The notes beneath the pieces are model-generated. The model made no database searches. It was not told the origin of the DNA and saw only the letters and a program-made list of their open reading frames with translations. 64,000 bases of DNA from positions 32,678 through 96,677 of the forward strand of contig MU385964.1 of the NCBI GenBank assembly GCA_022497145.1, read 5' to 3'. The translations under genes and the position numbers were made by a program. Shown here one piece after another: positions 11,928-23,618 of the stretch. Each line of letters begins with the position of its first letter. The stretch's first letter is position 1. Origin of the DNA: Rostrohypoxylon terebratum (Eukaryota; Ascomycota; Sordariomycetes; Xylariales; Hypoxylaceae).

Positions 11928-12768
11928 ATAACCCACGACAATTAACGCTTGTTGGTGATCTCTTTTGGACTGGGTGTATGATATCCTGTATAACAGCCCA
12001 AGACGAATTTAGTATTCCTAGTTCTCGATAGACTTAAGAAACGAAAAAGAAAAAAAAATTGAGTGCAAAGCTTACTATATTTCGAAGAATCCGCATATAA
12101 ATAGGTGACATTGACATTGAGAGCTTGAACCAACAGTCTGAAGTCTCGTGACTACCTAATACCTAGTAGATTATGTGAGATTCTGATGCCTGCCTCTTCC
12201 GGTATTCCCCTTCAAGGTACGTACGCGCCAAACGGGATAAACGGGATAAACGGGATAAACGGGATAAGTTGTTGTCTACGTTATCAAGTACCGGTAGGTA
12301 CCTAAGTCTTAGGTTTAATTGATTGTCGACAATTTCTATTCGACTAGCGATGACCGAATGCTTGCCGGATTAATCACCTGCCTACAACATAATGTAAGAA
12401 TCGATCACTACTGTTGAAATTGGTGATTGTATTGTACCAGAGAGGTAGCCCAGGTACCTACCTAGTAGATAGGTAGTTAGGTACTAGGTAGGTAGGTGTA
12501 CACCTATGTATGATCTCTAGGTGATGTTGACCAAGATAGCGGCGTATTCTTCCCTTACGACTCTAGATTTATTGTCTACAACCCCGCTTGATACAGTGAC
12601 ACGAACAGGTAACACACACGTGTGGCTTTATATCTCTCGGCTCGGCTAGTGATTGCGTGACTTCTTTCTTACTGACAATAATATCTGCCGTGGTCGAATC
12701 TGGGAATAATGCTGGACTTATAGACAGTTATCCATCCCCCCAAAATTGCTAGGAGGTACCTATTCAAT
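11928..12768. other. Intergenic stretch with a 9 bp tandem repeat
   Basis: Contains four perfect tandem copies of ACGGGATAA at 12232-12267 and a cluster of TAGGTACC words at about 12440-12505. Nothing coding was seen. Confidence 0.6.
12232..12267. repeat. Tandem repeat (ACGGGATAA)x4
   Basis: Four perfect consecutive copies of a 9 bp unit lie in the intergenic space about 0.5 kb upstream of the DLH-like/SnoaL gene. Confidence 0.95.
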
Positions 12769-14179
12769 ATGGACTCGAGATTAACAATCATGCCTCCTCT
12801 TTCACGACGAGGTCACGGCCCAGGACTACTCCTTCTCGTCGATGAGAAACTTGATCTTGGGAGGAACAAGAAGACCTTAGACCCGCCACCCTTGATTAAA
12901 TGGGCAGAGGAGGGCTTCGCTGTTGTCCAATTGAGAGCCACGACGTCTGAAGGGGACCTCATACGCGGTGGGCTCTGCTCGGCACTTTCTGAGCTATCGA
13001 GATTGTCGTCTTGTGACCAAACCAAGAGAATTGGAATTATCAGTGAGCGAGAGGATACATTCTAGGCGTATGTCAAGTTATAATGACTAAGCTGACAAAC
13101 CGGTATAATAACGAAAAGTTTACCTGCCTGTTGTAGAACCAACCGTACTAGAAATGATCGGGGCATTTCCAGCAATATGTGCCGTGGTCTGGTACGGCGC
13201 GCCCACGGCGAATAACGTTCATAGCGAGCTGCCGCTGTTGGTGCACGTAGTTGGAGCTACCAAGGCCGAAGGAAATACGGCAGGAGACGGTGGAAATGTG
13301 AAGAGCCACTACTATGCTCATACGAGATCTTTCTTCGCCATCCCAGCTCATGAAGATTATAAAGATTCCTCGTCCTCTGTATCCCATACGAGAACGCTCT
13401 CTTTCTTGAAGCCTCTCGTGGGAGGACCTTGCTTTGATCTCGAGAAAATTTGGGATGAGCACACATACTGGGAATTTGAAGCGCGGTCGGTCGAGGAGAC
13501 GATGGCGACTATGGTCGAGGAGCCTTACGTGAATCACATCCCGACGCTAACTGGAGGCGTTGGACGACAGGCCTTGACCAATTTTTACAGAGATCACTTT
13601 ATCTTCAGCAACCCTCCCGACACGGAGCTTGAACTTGTGAGTCGGACCGTGGGCATAGATCGCGTAGTGGACGAGTTCCTCTTCAAGGCTACCCATGACC
13701 GTATGATCGATTGGCTGTACGTACGCTCTTTGACACGAAGCTCTTGAGGACGTTAGGGAATAACTAAATACTTACCCGGTACTGATGTGTCTAGTGCTCC
13801 TGGTATTCCGGCAACCGGGCAGCCAATTAGCATCCCCTTTACGAGCGTGGTGAACATCCGTGGCGATCGTCTTTACCACGAACATATAAGTTGGGATCAA
13901 GCAACGTTACTGAAGCAGTTGGGTCTGCTTCCTGACTACCTACCGTTCCCATATCCGATCAAAGAAGAAGCTGCCGCAAACAATACGAACTTGGAATATC
14001 GTCTTCCCGTTGCCGGAGCCGAAAGCGCTCTTAAGCTTTTCAATCAGAGCTCTATGGACTCGAATGCGATGCTCCAGTATCGTTACAGAGAAGCTTCTCG
14101 TCCAAAGATAATACCTCATTCAGCAAATCGGAAAGCTGAGACCGGACATTCTGGACATGCTGCAGCGTTGCAAGGTTGA
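12769..14179 (+). CDS. Dienelactone-hydrolase-like / SnoaL-like (NTF2 fold) fusion protein
   Basis: Three exons, 12769..13042, 13137..13716 and 13795..14179, give 412 residues; donors are GTGAGC and GTACGT, acceptors GTAG and CTAG. The N-terminal half (about 20-200) follows the dienelactone hydrolase fold pattern (GPGLLLLVDEKLDL, EEGFAVVQLRA, AICAVVWYGAP, LPLLVHVVGATK). The C-terminal half (about 210-360) is an NTF2/SnoaL-type domain (YVNHIPTLTGGVGRQALTNF, VDEFLFKATHDRMIDWLLAPGIPATG, HEHISWDQATLLKQLGLLP). Fungal proteins of this fusion type are usually annotated carboxymethylenebutenolidase-like. I cannot find the hydrolase nucleophile elbow (GxCxGG), so the first domain may be catalytically dead. 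The substrate is unknown. The next gene upstream on the same strand is the GS-like ligase. Confidence 0.82.
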
Positions 14180-14818
14180 AAACAAAATTGCATAGGTACC
14201 TACTGAGGTCCTACCAGACTAAGCCCCGCATTGTTGACCCAATCTGTATTGTACCTAGTAGGACCTACACTAGTGGAGTTCCCCCTGGTTATAGCTACTA
14301 CTATAGTAGTATTATGTATTGTACAATACATTACGTATTCGGGTGGTTAATAATACCTATGGTTGATTGATGATTGAGTCCTACTAGGTACTACCTAGTA
14401 GGTAATAGCAAGCAATTATTATTATTAGTGGACGTCGTAGAGGGAACCTTGACCCTCTAAGATCGATGGATATTTTAGTCATTGCACAGGGGCTACTACA
14501 GTACGTACTACTATGTACAATACAATACACCAGCTCTCGTAGCATGCCTTAAAAATATCCACCCAACTGGTGCTCGGAGCTCATTGTTGAACGCCAAGCT
14601 GATCTCCAGGTTTCAAGTAATAACAACTCCAATATCGGGGGCGACGTTGACCGAGTTTCGATGCTCTATTATGAACTTTGTTATAAAAGTGATACGAGGG
14701 AAAGGAATTGATAAACCTGCCGTATATTCAACTCTTGATTTAATCATCATACTCGAACGTTGAACCAATAGCCTGTCGAATCACTACACGAAACAAGGCC
14801 CAAGGGCCTCTGAAAACG
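14180..14818. other. Promoter region of the GH3 gene
   Basis: A 639 bp non-coding stretch with palindromic words (TAGGTACTACCTAGTAGG near 14385-14403), an ATT run near 14417, and a TATAAAA box at 14682-14688. Confidence 0.6.
14682..14688 (+). promoter_or_regulatory. TATA box candidate of the GH3 beta-glucosidase gene
   Basis: TATAAAA lies about 131 bp upstream of the ATG at 14819, a plausible distance for a fungal core promoter. This is by motif only. Confidence 0.4.
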
Positions 14819-17707
14819 ATGGACTTGAGCAAAGAGCAATTGCTAAGTCCTGGATCGGACTACGAGCAAACTCGTTTTCGACGATCCTACGATGCTCGCG
14901 AGTCGTTCGACCTCGACTCAGATCTCGATGCCACCGAATTTCTCCAATCCGATCCCCTCACGTCCTCGAAACCATCCACTGGTAACTCCTCTACTCTGCC
15001 TCGCAACCGTTGGCTACGAAAACCTTCCAGCTGTTTCGCTGGCCGCTCCACCAAATGTATCATCGGATGCTTGGGTGTGTTCGCACTAGTATGGCTTGCA
15101 CTCAGCGCGGGTGGTTTTTTTGCGTTTAAAAAATATAAACAATCGCCCCCAGATGGCTTATCACCGCCTTGGTACCCGACTCCTAAAGGAGGATCGGCGA
15201 GAAGCTGGGCTGATAGCTACCGGAAAGCGAGCGAGATGGTAGCGAAGATGACATTACCCGAGAAAGTGAATGTGACGACAGGAACAGGCTGGAAGATGGG
15301 ACCGGCAGTAGGGAACACCGGCCCTGCTATTCACGTAGGGTTCCCAGCTCTCGCTCTTCAGGACGGCCCGTTAGGTATTCGGTTTGCTGACAATGCTACT
15401 GCATTTCCTGCTGGCGTGACGGTTGGCGCGACGTGGAACAAGGAACTGATGTATAAATGGGGAAATGCCCATGCAATCGAAGCGAGGAAGAAAGGCATCA
15501 ACGTGATCCTAGGTCCCTGTATCGGCCCTCTAGGTCGCATGCCTGCGGGCGGGAGAAACTGGGAAGGCTTTGGGGCGGACCCTTATCTTCAAGGTATCGC
15601 AGCAGCCGAGTCTATCAAAGGAATTCAGGATGAGGGTGTCATGGCTACCATCAAACATCTCGTAGCAAACGAACAGGAACACTTCCGTCAACCCTGGGAG
15701 TGGGGCCTTCCGAATGCGATAAGCTCCAATATTGACGATCGAACGATGCACGAGTTGTACCTGTGGCCGTTTGGAGACAGTATAAAATCTGGTGTGGCGA
15801 GTATCATGTGCAGCTACAACATGATCAACAACTCATACGCATGCGGCAACTCGAAACTACTCAACGGTCTGTTGCGCGATGAAATGGGCTTCCAGGGCTT
15901 CGTAATGAGTGACTGGCTAGCGCAAAGAAGTGGCGTGTCCACCGCATTGGCTGGTCTAGACATGACAATGCCTGGCGACGGGGAATTTTGGGAGAATGGT
16001 AAATCCTTTTGGGGTCCCGAATTAACGAGGTCTATTCTCAATGGGTCGGTGCCCCTCGATAGGTTGAATGATATGGTTACCCGAATCGTTGCAGCGTGGT
16101 ATCAACTAGGTCAGGATGATGAAACAAAATACGATCGTAAAGGTCCCAACTTCTCGTCATGGACCGACGATCCTGAAGGTGTCTCTGCACCTGGCAGTCC
16201 CACCGACCAGGAAATGGTACCAGTTAACAAATACATTAATGTGATGGGCGATCACGCGCTGCTAGCACGGCAGATTGCAGCCGAGGGGACGATCCTTCTT
16301 AAAAACAACGGCTTGCTACCTCTCACTCGTGATACCCACACCCTCTCCAATGAGACACGGCGACGCGACGGCCCGCTGCAGGTCGCCATATTTGGCGAGG
16401 ACGCGGGACCCGGCGAAGGACCGAACCGATGTCCAGATCGTGGATGTAACCAAGGCACGTTGGCTTCCGGCTGGGGCTCTGGCTCTGTCGAGTTTCCCTA
16501 CCTCATCACACCAGTCGGCGCTCTATCTAGGAGTTGGAAGGGCAACGAGAATGTGAAGTTGTCGACCTACCTCACAAATAAGCCGCCGTTCGCAAAGCAG
16601 CCTGCGATTTTAGAAGACGCTCAGCTGTGTATTGTTTTCGCGAATGCTGATTCTGGTGAAGGGTACAAAGCCTGGGAGAACGTGAAGGGCGATCGGCCGG
16701 ACCTGTTTCTGCAGAAAGGAGGAGATGATCTCATTATGCAAGTTGCGCAAGGCTGTCATGGTGGCGACGGAGATGTGCTTGTCGTTATTCATACGGTCGG
16801 CCCCGTCGTGATGGAAAAGTGGATCGATCTACCTAATGTGAAGGCAGTGCTTCTTGCAAATCTTCCTGGCCAAGAAAGTGGGAATGCACTCGCAGACGTC
16901 ATCTTTGGCGATGTTAACCCGAGCGGAAAACTGCCCTGGACCATCGGCAAGACGCTAGACGACTACGGAGACGGTGCCAAAATTATGTACATACCCAACG
17001 GCATCGTGCCACAACAGGACTTCAAGGAGGGTCTCTACGTCGACTACCGACATTTCGACAAGTATAACATAGAACCCCGCTTCGAGTTCGGATTTGGTTT
17101 GAGCTATACGGCTTTCAACTTCAGCGACTGCGTTGTCAGGGAGCTCAGAAAGAAAAGCGCCTTCCCAGCGCCGCGACCCAAGGATTTTGCGGTCCCCCCT
17201 GAATACAATACCACAATCCCAGATAAGGAGGAAGCGCTTTTCCCAGAAAGCTTTCGAAAGCTCGAGAAATATGTCTATCCATACCTCGATGATATTGATG
17301 ATATAGTATCTGACCCATATCCCTATCCCGATGGATATGACGTAAAACAACCACCCTCTGGCGCAGGAGGAGAAGAAGGTGGCAATCCTGACCTATGGGA
17401 CACTTATGTCGCAGTTTCTGTTAACGTCACAAATACCGGCGACCGAGAAGGCAAAATTGTCCCACAATTATATCTAGAATACCCGCAAGGCGTATCTACA
17501 ATTGATTTTCCGGTGAAGGTACTGCGCGGCTTTGACAAGCTACCGCTAGAGAAGGGCGAGAGTAAGACAGTTACATTCAACTTGACAAGGCGCGATTTGA
17601 GTTATTGGGACACCAAAGCGCAAAATTGGGCTATAGTCACCGATGGCGAGTATAGATTCCTAGTCGGTAGAAGTTCGAGGGATATAGCAGTTTCTGGTAG
17701 TTGGTAG
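14819..17707 (+). CDS. GH3 beta-glucosidase with N-terminal membrane anchor
   Basis: Hydrolyses terminal beta-glucosyl residues outside the cell. It is a single intronless ORF of 962 residues. A cytosolic acidic/Ser-rich tail of about 80 residues is followed by one transmembrane helix (about 81-103), giving a type II signal-anchor topology rather than a cleaved signal peptide. The GH3 N-domain has PLGIR, GGRNWEGFGADPYLQG and IKHLVANEQEHFR; the catalytic nucleophile is Asp365 in GFQGFVMSDW. The GH3 C-domain begins around 480 (AAEGTILLKNNGLLPL), and a fibronectin-III-like domain ends the protein (VSVNVTNTGDREGKIVPQLY, LSYWD). The length and the anchor match the fungal BglE/BglF-type enzymes as I remember them. 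It is convergent with the GH95 gene, whose end is 653 bp away. Confidence 0.95.
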   Translation: MDLSKEQLLSPGSDYEQTRFRRSYDARESFDLDSDLDATEFLQSDPLTSSKPSTGNSSTLPRNRWLRKPSSCFAGRSTKCIIGCLGVFALVWLALSAGGFFAFKKYKQSPPDGLSPPWYPTPKGGSARSWADSYRKASEMVAKMTLPEKVNVTTGTGWKMGPAVGNTGPAIHVGFPALALQDGPLGIRFADNATAFPAGVTVGATWNKELMYKWGNAHAIEARKKGINVILGPCIGPLGRMPAGGRNWEGFGADPYLQGIAAAESIKGIQDEGVMATIKHLVANEQEHFRQPWEWGLPNAISSNIDDRTMHELYLWPFGDSIKSGVASIMCSYNMINNSYACGNSKLLNGLLRDEMGFQGFVMSDWLAQRSGVSTALAGLDMTMPGDGEFWENGKSFWGPELTRSILNGSVPLDRLNDMVTRIVAAWYQLGQDDETKYDRKGPNFSSWTDDPEGVSAPGSPTDQEMVPVNKYINVMGDHALLARQIAAEGTILLKNNGLLPLTRDTHTLSNETRRRDGPLQVAIFGEDAGPGEGPNRCPDRGCNQGTLASGWGSGSVEFPYLITPVGALSRSWKGNENVKLSTYLTNKPPFAKQPAILEDAQLCIVFANADSGEGYKAWENVKGDRPDLFLQKGGDDLIMQVAQGCHGGDGDVLVVIHTVGPVVMEKWIDLPNVKAVLLANLPGQESGNALADVIFGDVNPSGKLPWTIGKTLDDYGDGAKIMYIPNGIVPQQDFKEGLYVDYRHFDKYNIEPRFEFGFGLSYTAFNFSDCVVRELRKKSAFPAPRPKDFAVPPEYNTTIPDKEEALFPESFRKLEKYVYPYLDDIDDIVSDPYPYPDGYDVKQPPSGAGGEEGGNPDLWDTYVAVSVNVTNTGDREGKIVPQLYLEYPQGVSTIDFPVKVLRGFDKLPLEKGESKTVTFNLTRRDLSYWDTKAQNWAIVTDGEYRFLVGRSSRDIAVSGSW

Positions 17708-18360
17708 CAACACGACAGATGGCGTTAGTGGGCCTGGCTTTGTTTTGTAGCGTACTAGGTAGGTAAAAGTGATAGGCGTTGGGAAGAAAAGCTGCAATTT
17801 CGCTCCTATATTGTCACACAGGTACTATCTAGGCACCCGCCATAACGAGTAGGTGTCTATAATGGCTGGAGATAACTGGGGAGAATAATAATTACCCAGT
17901 ACCCCTGGATTCATTCGGGTGATATAACTTTTACCTTACTCATATCCATATATATATAAATGTTCCAGTCCAAGTCCTGATTACCTATCCAACAAGTTTT
18001 AAAATTGATGCCTCCCAACACTACCTACCTAGAGAGGTACCCATTAAAATTACCTAGGTATTTCGTAGATTACCCGGAAGTGAATCTAGACTTTGCTCAG
18101 AGGGAAGCTCTACTTACAAGGAGATTAGTGGTAGGTATGTTGCAAGATGGATGCGATTTAAGGCTTATTTATAGGAAGCGGTCACAGAAATAGGCACTAT
18201 TGAATTTTTCTATCTCTATGATGTGCCTGTACAGTTCTCGGAATACCATGTGGTCGTGTGAAAGTACACCTTGTACCTAGGTCCTAGGTTAGTAACTTCT
18301 TGAAAATCACCACTAGGTGCTGGGGTCCAAGTCATGAGATCTTGCGACGAAAGACTTTCC
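17708..18360. other. Convergent 3' region between GH3 and GH95
   Basis: A short AT-rich stretch with palindromic CTAGG/GTACC words. The 62-codon ORF at 18005-18193 has no family features. Poly(A) regions of both genes are expected here. Confidence 0.5.
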
Positions 18361-20918
18361 TTAGACAGTTATACTATAAGTCTGGCCAGCCGATGTCCCA
18401 ACCGCCTCAACGGCTTCACCGTCGATTTTGAAGGCGATGCCATCAGCGATTCGTACTGTTAGCTTCCCTCCTAGTTTAGACTTGATCTTAGCTTCAACAA
18501 ACATCCCGTCCTTCCAAGACAGTGAGACTTCAAAACCCCCGCGAGCAACTAACCCGCTAACGGTACCGGTCGGGATTTGTGAAGCGGGCGCCGGTAATAG
18601 ATGAACAAACCCAAGGTGGCTCTGTAGCAAAACTTCCGTGATAGCTGCAACGTACCCGAAATTACTATCAATCTGGAAAGTCTCATCTGATATACGTGTG
18701 AACAAATTTGGTAGGAGATGGTTTTGGAGAAGAGCTTGCGCTTCATTGATGGCAGCGTCGCCATCAAGCAGTCTAGCAAGGCAGGCCGTCATCCAGGCAC
18801 GCGACCACCCTGTCCTAGTACTCGTACCATTATTTCGACGATCTATGGAAATGCGAGCGGCATTAGCAAGGGTCTGGTTGGCAAGAGGACTTATGCGATG
18901 TCCTGGAAATAGATCCCAAAGGTTTGAGAGGTGGCGATGCCCTTGTTCTGCTTCGATATAGTCATTCCGCCATTCCTGAAGTTGACCGTATTGTCCTATC
19001 TGGAAACCACGCAATTTGGAGCGCATCGAATCAACATTCCTGTCGGCGGAAATATTGAGTACTGATGCAACTTCGATGTAGCTCGAGAAGAGAGCATATA
19101 ATAGGGAGTTATCCATGGTTGGCGATATATCGATCGAACCCTTTGATCCACTCGTCGACATGCTCTCTGGGACGATGTAGTCATTTTCTGGAGAAGGAGA
19201 GGGACCGCTAGAAAGATAACCTTCAAACTCAAAGGTATAACACTCATAGAATGCTACCGAGTCAACGAGAAGAGGCCAAGCATACGTTTCTAGGAAATCT
19301 TTGTCCCCGCTGAAGCGATAATGCTCAATCATATGGTTAAGCAACCAGGGCGCGCTCATCGCCCAGGTGGTATACTCAGTTCCATTATCATGGGGTGCCG
19401 AATCTCCCCAGAGATCTAAGTTGTGATGCGATACGTATCCGGGGCATCCATACATGCGTTTTGCAACATCCTGGCCCTTTTCATGGCTGCGACGCATCAA
19501 ATCCCAAAGCGGAGGAAGAGTATCTGCTAGGTTGGTGGTTTCAGCAAGCCAATAGTTCATCTGAAGATTGATGTTTACGGTGTACTTGCTTCCCCTACAC
19601 ACAATGGAGCTCTATATCAGTACTTGCAAATGCGGGTCGATGAGGATAGGTACCTAGGCCCTAGGGTCGAACGCACCAAGGGGGACTATAATTTTCGTTC
19701 CAAATACCTTGCAGGTTTGCCGGTACCCCTAGACCAGTATTCTCGGCATCGCTTGAAGATGAGATAAGCAGGTGGCGACCAAAATTGTACAAGAGGACCA
19801 TCAACTCTTTATCTGATTCGGGGTCTGCTTCATAACTAGTGATGCGTTGATCAGTAGGCAGCAGAGCCGTTGATGAGTTACTTTTGCCGAGGTCGATATC
19901 CACACGGCTCATCATAGATTGGTGCCTTTCAGTAGACTGCGCCTTGAGCCTCTCAAAGCCGATTGACTCTGCTTCATTCAGCCTATCGTGGACGGAGGCT
20001 TTGTATTGATCCTCGGTCTCCCAACGAAACTCTGTTTCGGTGTCATAAAATATATCGACAGTCGTTGCTCCCGTGACGGAGATGGATTCACCATCATTTG
20101 AGACAATCCTGTCTATTCAAATCAGCTCCTCGGTACTTGGATCAACGGCAGGCTCCCTACCAGTATCTGATACGACTTTCAGGCCAGATGAAAACGCAAT
20201 AGAGCGAGCATCCGATCCACCGATATCTTGAAGAATCGTACCATCAGTTATCGAGGCTATAGTCTGAAGCACGCCATACGCACGATATAAGCTGATCGTT
20301 ACATTGATGCTAGCTTTCACGTCGGTATTCAGTCTTATAGCAATGACACCCGATGGAAATGCTGCGACGACTTCGCGTCTCAGGCTCTAGTTAGTAGAGT
20401 TGGGGTAAGCCATGTCAGTGCGTTGCATACCTATAGGTGATATTATCGTGATCATAAGTAAGTCCCGTGTATCCAGTGAGAGTATCAAGCCACCTCTCGT
20501 AATTCGAAGTCTGATTTATATGATGACCGAAGTCAAGATTCATGTCGTTGGTGACACTGAAAGCTCGATTAGTAGTCGGAATGGACGCCATATCCCGTAA
20601 AGCAAGATCGGAACCAGCCGTGATTTGGCCTGATTTGAGTAGATCGAGAACTTCTGGATAGGCATTCTGGGCACCTGGGTTTACTCGATCCTGGTATGGG
20701 CCACTCCAGACGGAAGCTTCATTTAATATGATTCTCTCGGGGGAGGAACCAAGCACCAGCGCACCGATCCGTCCATTCCCGATAGCAAGACCTGATGTGA
20801 AACCAGTTCCCGGTGTGTTGTACCAGAGATGACGAGAACCGGAATACACAATACCTCGACTCGACACTAGAGACGCAACTTGTAGAAGCACCAGCGTAGA
20901 AAAGGATTGCATGACCAC
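18361..20918 (-). CDS. GH95 alpha-L-fucosidase, secreted
   Basis: Inverting 1,2-alpha-L-fucosidase family enzyme, 793 residues. Exons on the minus strand: 20431..20918, 20161..20384, 19677..20112 and 18361..19594. The third junction removes a 48 bp intron (GTAGGG..CTGAT..TAG) that contains the only in-frame stop (TGA at 20117-20119); joining gives VVSDTDRIVSNDGESISV, which fits the family. The N-terminus is a signal peptide (MVMQSFSTLVLLQVASLVSS). Family landmarks: SGLAIGNGRIGALV, PPWGSKYTVNINLQMNYW with candidate catalytic Asn390/Asn392, QLQEW (Glu about 590, general acid by analogy), HRHLSNLWDLFPG, GWSRAW and FQIDSNFGY (Asp about 692). Intron 3 (19595-19676) carries a TACCTAGG word. It may act on host or plant fucosides such as xyloglucan side chains (inference). 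Confidence 0.93.
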
Positions 20919-21716
20919 AATATGCGTTAGCTAAAGTCGTGAGAAACTGTTGTGCATGCTTCCACATTGCTAGGTACTTCTATTATGAGGTCTTTGACCT
21001 GTTGTCGTACCTCGGCAAGATATATGTTAACGAAGTCGCCCACATGTGTTCGTATATTTGGAAGCGTAACATTGCTAACGACACTTACCGGTTTGAGGAA
21101 CCGGCTCCCTAAATGCAACATCCGCCACTCCAGATCTCCGGAGTAAATAAAATACACCATTCAGCAACTAAAGCGGTACCATACCACCCCGCCCCAAGAA
21201 TCCTAGTTGAGGTAAAGATAATCCACCAACCCGACAGGTCAATCTTCACAAAGCATTTCACCTATAGCACCTAATAGCGGCTACGCTTGTGCTGTATTAG
21301 CAAGATCTGGACCAAACCCCGATAGTAATGAGGTTGTCTTATAGCATATAAGTGTCGAGATCCTCGTATCGAAAAGGGGGCTTTATATGGACCTCGTTAA
21401 AGATGTTCTTATAAACAAGCATGCCCGGGAGGCAAGCTGACGATGGATGAGATTCGTGGAACTGTTGGCTGCGTCGAGGAACACTGGAAGCGCTAGATTG
21501 GTATTGTATTGTATTGTACCTAGGTATGCTCTCCAGGGCTTCTACTTGGGGATTTCGGAAGGATAACACAGCGGTTCTAGGCCACCCCAACCCCGCCTGA
21601 ACACCAAATCGGGTTTCTTCAATGGACTATGTTGGTAGGTACTTAGGACCTTAGGTAGGTAATCAATCTCATTCCATAAGTAGGTACCTATGCAGCCTAG
21701 AACCTAGACCAAACAA
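20919..21716. other. Intergenic stretch
   Basis: No supported gene. It contains the upstream region of the GH95 gene and a short (GTATT)n-like run ending in TACCTAGG near 21500-21525. Confidence 0.5.
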
Positions 21717-22309
21717 CTAACCCGACCGTTTTTGAGCATCCTGGCATACACCTCTTTTGCAGCCCTCACAGAGCTCACGTATATGCGGCGGACCCTGGTT
21801 CTCATCATAATCAGGCTTCTTTACCTGAACACCTGCCCACTTTTTCAGTCGGTATGCGATCCGTTCTACGTACGAATTCTTATTCAACGTGAAGACACCG
21901 AGCTTTTGGCAAGATTGACAGCGTTGGTTGAATACTTCCGCGTCGTATCCGTTCTTATCATACCCCCTAATGACGATCGCCACCCTCTTGCTGCTCCATC
22001 CACGGTTAGGGCAGTCATCGTTGTCACAATTAAATTTGCCCATCACATTCGTTTTGTAATCTTGAATAGCGTCGCTCCCCCCTTCTTCGTGAAACCAAGT
22101 ATTTTTGATCTCGGGAGACACAGCCTTCGAAACGTCATGGTGTAGATGCGGATACATATAGGAAATCTTCGCCCCGGACGTGACCCCCTTGGGCTTCGAA
22201 AGCTTTTGCAATAATCTTGCTAGAACTGTGAAGTTGACAAGTTAGATAACGGCACCTGAACACGAAATGAACTTCCAGGTAGATAGGTAGGTAGGTAGGT
22301 ACCTTGCAT
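21717..22309 (-). CDS. 3CxxC-type zinc-finger protein
   Basis: Small zinc-binding protein, 171 residues, of the fungal 3CxxC zinc-finger family, whose function is unknown to me. The core has FNCDNDDCPNRGWSSKRVAI (first Cys pair), FNQRCQSCQKLG (second pair) and LCEGCKRGVC (third), with the family's IAYRLKKWAGV in between. There is no ATG upstream in the main ORF, so I propose a 7 nt first exon (22303..22309, ATGCAAG) spliced by GTACCT..CTAAC..CACAG to 21717..22225, which restores the frame as MQVLARLLQKLSKPKG. Alternatively translation starts at the internal Met at 22157 (MYPHLHHDVSKA). The proposed donor lies inside a tandem GTAGGTAGGTACC word array. Core identity is secure; the start is less so. 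Confidence 0.78.
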
Positions 22310-23618
22310 CCTTCAAGATCGGAACCTAGCTTCTTCTCTTAAGCGAATCTTGTGAGATATAAAAGTTTATGACGAGCAGGTATCTTTTCGTCCATTTATA
22401 GAAGGTTATGAGCGCCGGCGCGTTTGCTGCAAGACTTTCATTCCACACGACATGAGTTGTCATTTGTGTAGTATCCTGCATGTAGCCGTCACTTATGCGC
22501 AATAGGCGTATACTTGTGCGTTCGTTGTTAATTTTTGACTGCTCGACCAAACCATGGAGCGCTCATATACCTAGTTAAAACCATCGCGACATCTACGTTG
22601 TGTTTTCGCTAGACTCGCCATGCGAAGATGCAGTTATTGATTCATATGAGTTGCCAACTTTGCGCCCTGACAACTTTCCTAGAAATAAAATCTGGCACAG
22701 CGCTAGCGGCTTGAGCTTGAGACCACGAGGCTATTGGGAGACTATAGGTACCTAATCAAGTCTGTTCGCAGACACAATGATCCACTAGATTAGGTAGGTA
22801 GACAGCCGCGACTTATGGTTATGGGCGCCTGCGAATGGCTCCATAGGTGCTAAAAGCTCTGGAGGTACTATCTGCATGAGGCTGAAAGTCGGTTGGCCTC
22901 CTCCACCTACGCAATTTCGGTGTCGAGAAGATCCATTCTTTATATATATTTTTAATGGCATGCAGCAAGCTGGTATGCATAGAATGTCGATTTGAGAATG
23001 ACATAAAACAAAAGGACCTCGTTATAACTACCAGGTAGGTACCCGACATCACGAGCTTCAAATCAGCCTGGGTTGAGAACCGTTAGTAAGGAGAATCTAG
23101 CCTTTGTTACACCATGTCGATGCCATGTGAGTTACGTATGTAATTACGGCAATAGATTGCGCCGTGGTGAATCGATAGAATGGCATCATGTCCTTAGCGT
23201 GGTTGAGGGAATACTATTTCTAAGAAATATGACCATAATTATACCACGGTCTTTCGCGAAAAAGCTTGAGAAGTTCTTCGCGGAACGACATCGTTAGAGA
23301 CTGCACATCCGCCGAGATGATGACGTTATATGAAGCCGTAGTATCGCTTATTGTCTCCATTTTATGGGTATTAACTGATGGGGAATATGGAGCAAGTGCC
23401 AACCTAGAACTTCCGCGATCCGTTATCCGAGTTCCGAAGGACATCTGCGGTAGGTATCAGGTAGGTATATATTCAAGCTCCTTCCTCAAATTAGCTTCAT
23501 TTCAATTGTGAAGGAATTTGATCCTGTCACCTAAGAACATTAATACGCCGTTGATACGTGCTGCCTACAAACAAAGCTGTTAGAACGAGTATCTAAATTA
23601 CCTAGGTATCGTTTTATA
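22310..23618. other. Intergenic stretch (1.3 kb)
   Basis: Only weak ORFs without family features. Isolated GTAGGTA words occur at about 22790-22800, 23030-23042 and 23450-23470. It should contain the upstream regions of the divergent 3CxxC and IDO genes. Confidence 0.5.

Noticed and set aside
20117..20320. In-frame TGA in the GH95 fucosidase suggesting a pseudogene
   Set aside because: A 48 bp intron with donor GTAGGG, CTGAT branch and TAG acceptor removes it and yields a family-like sequence; the remainder of the gene is intact.
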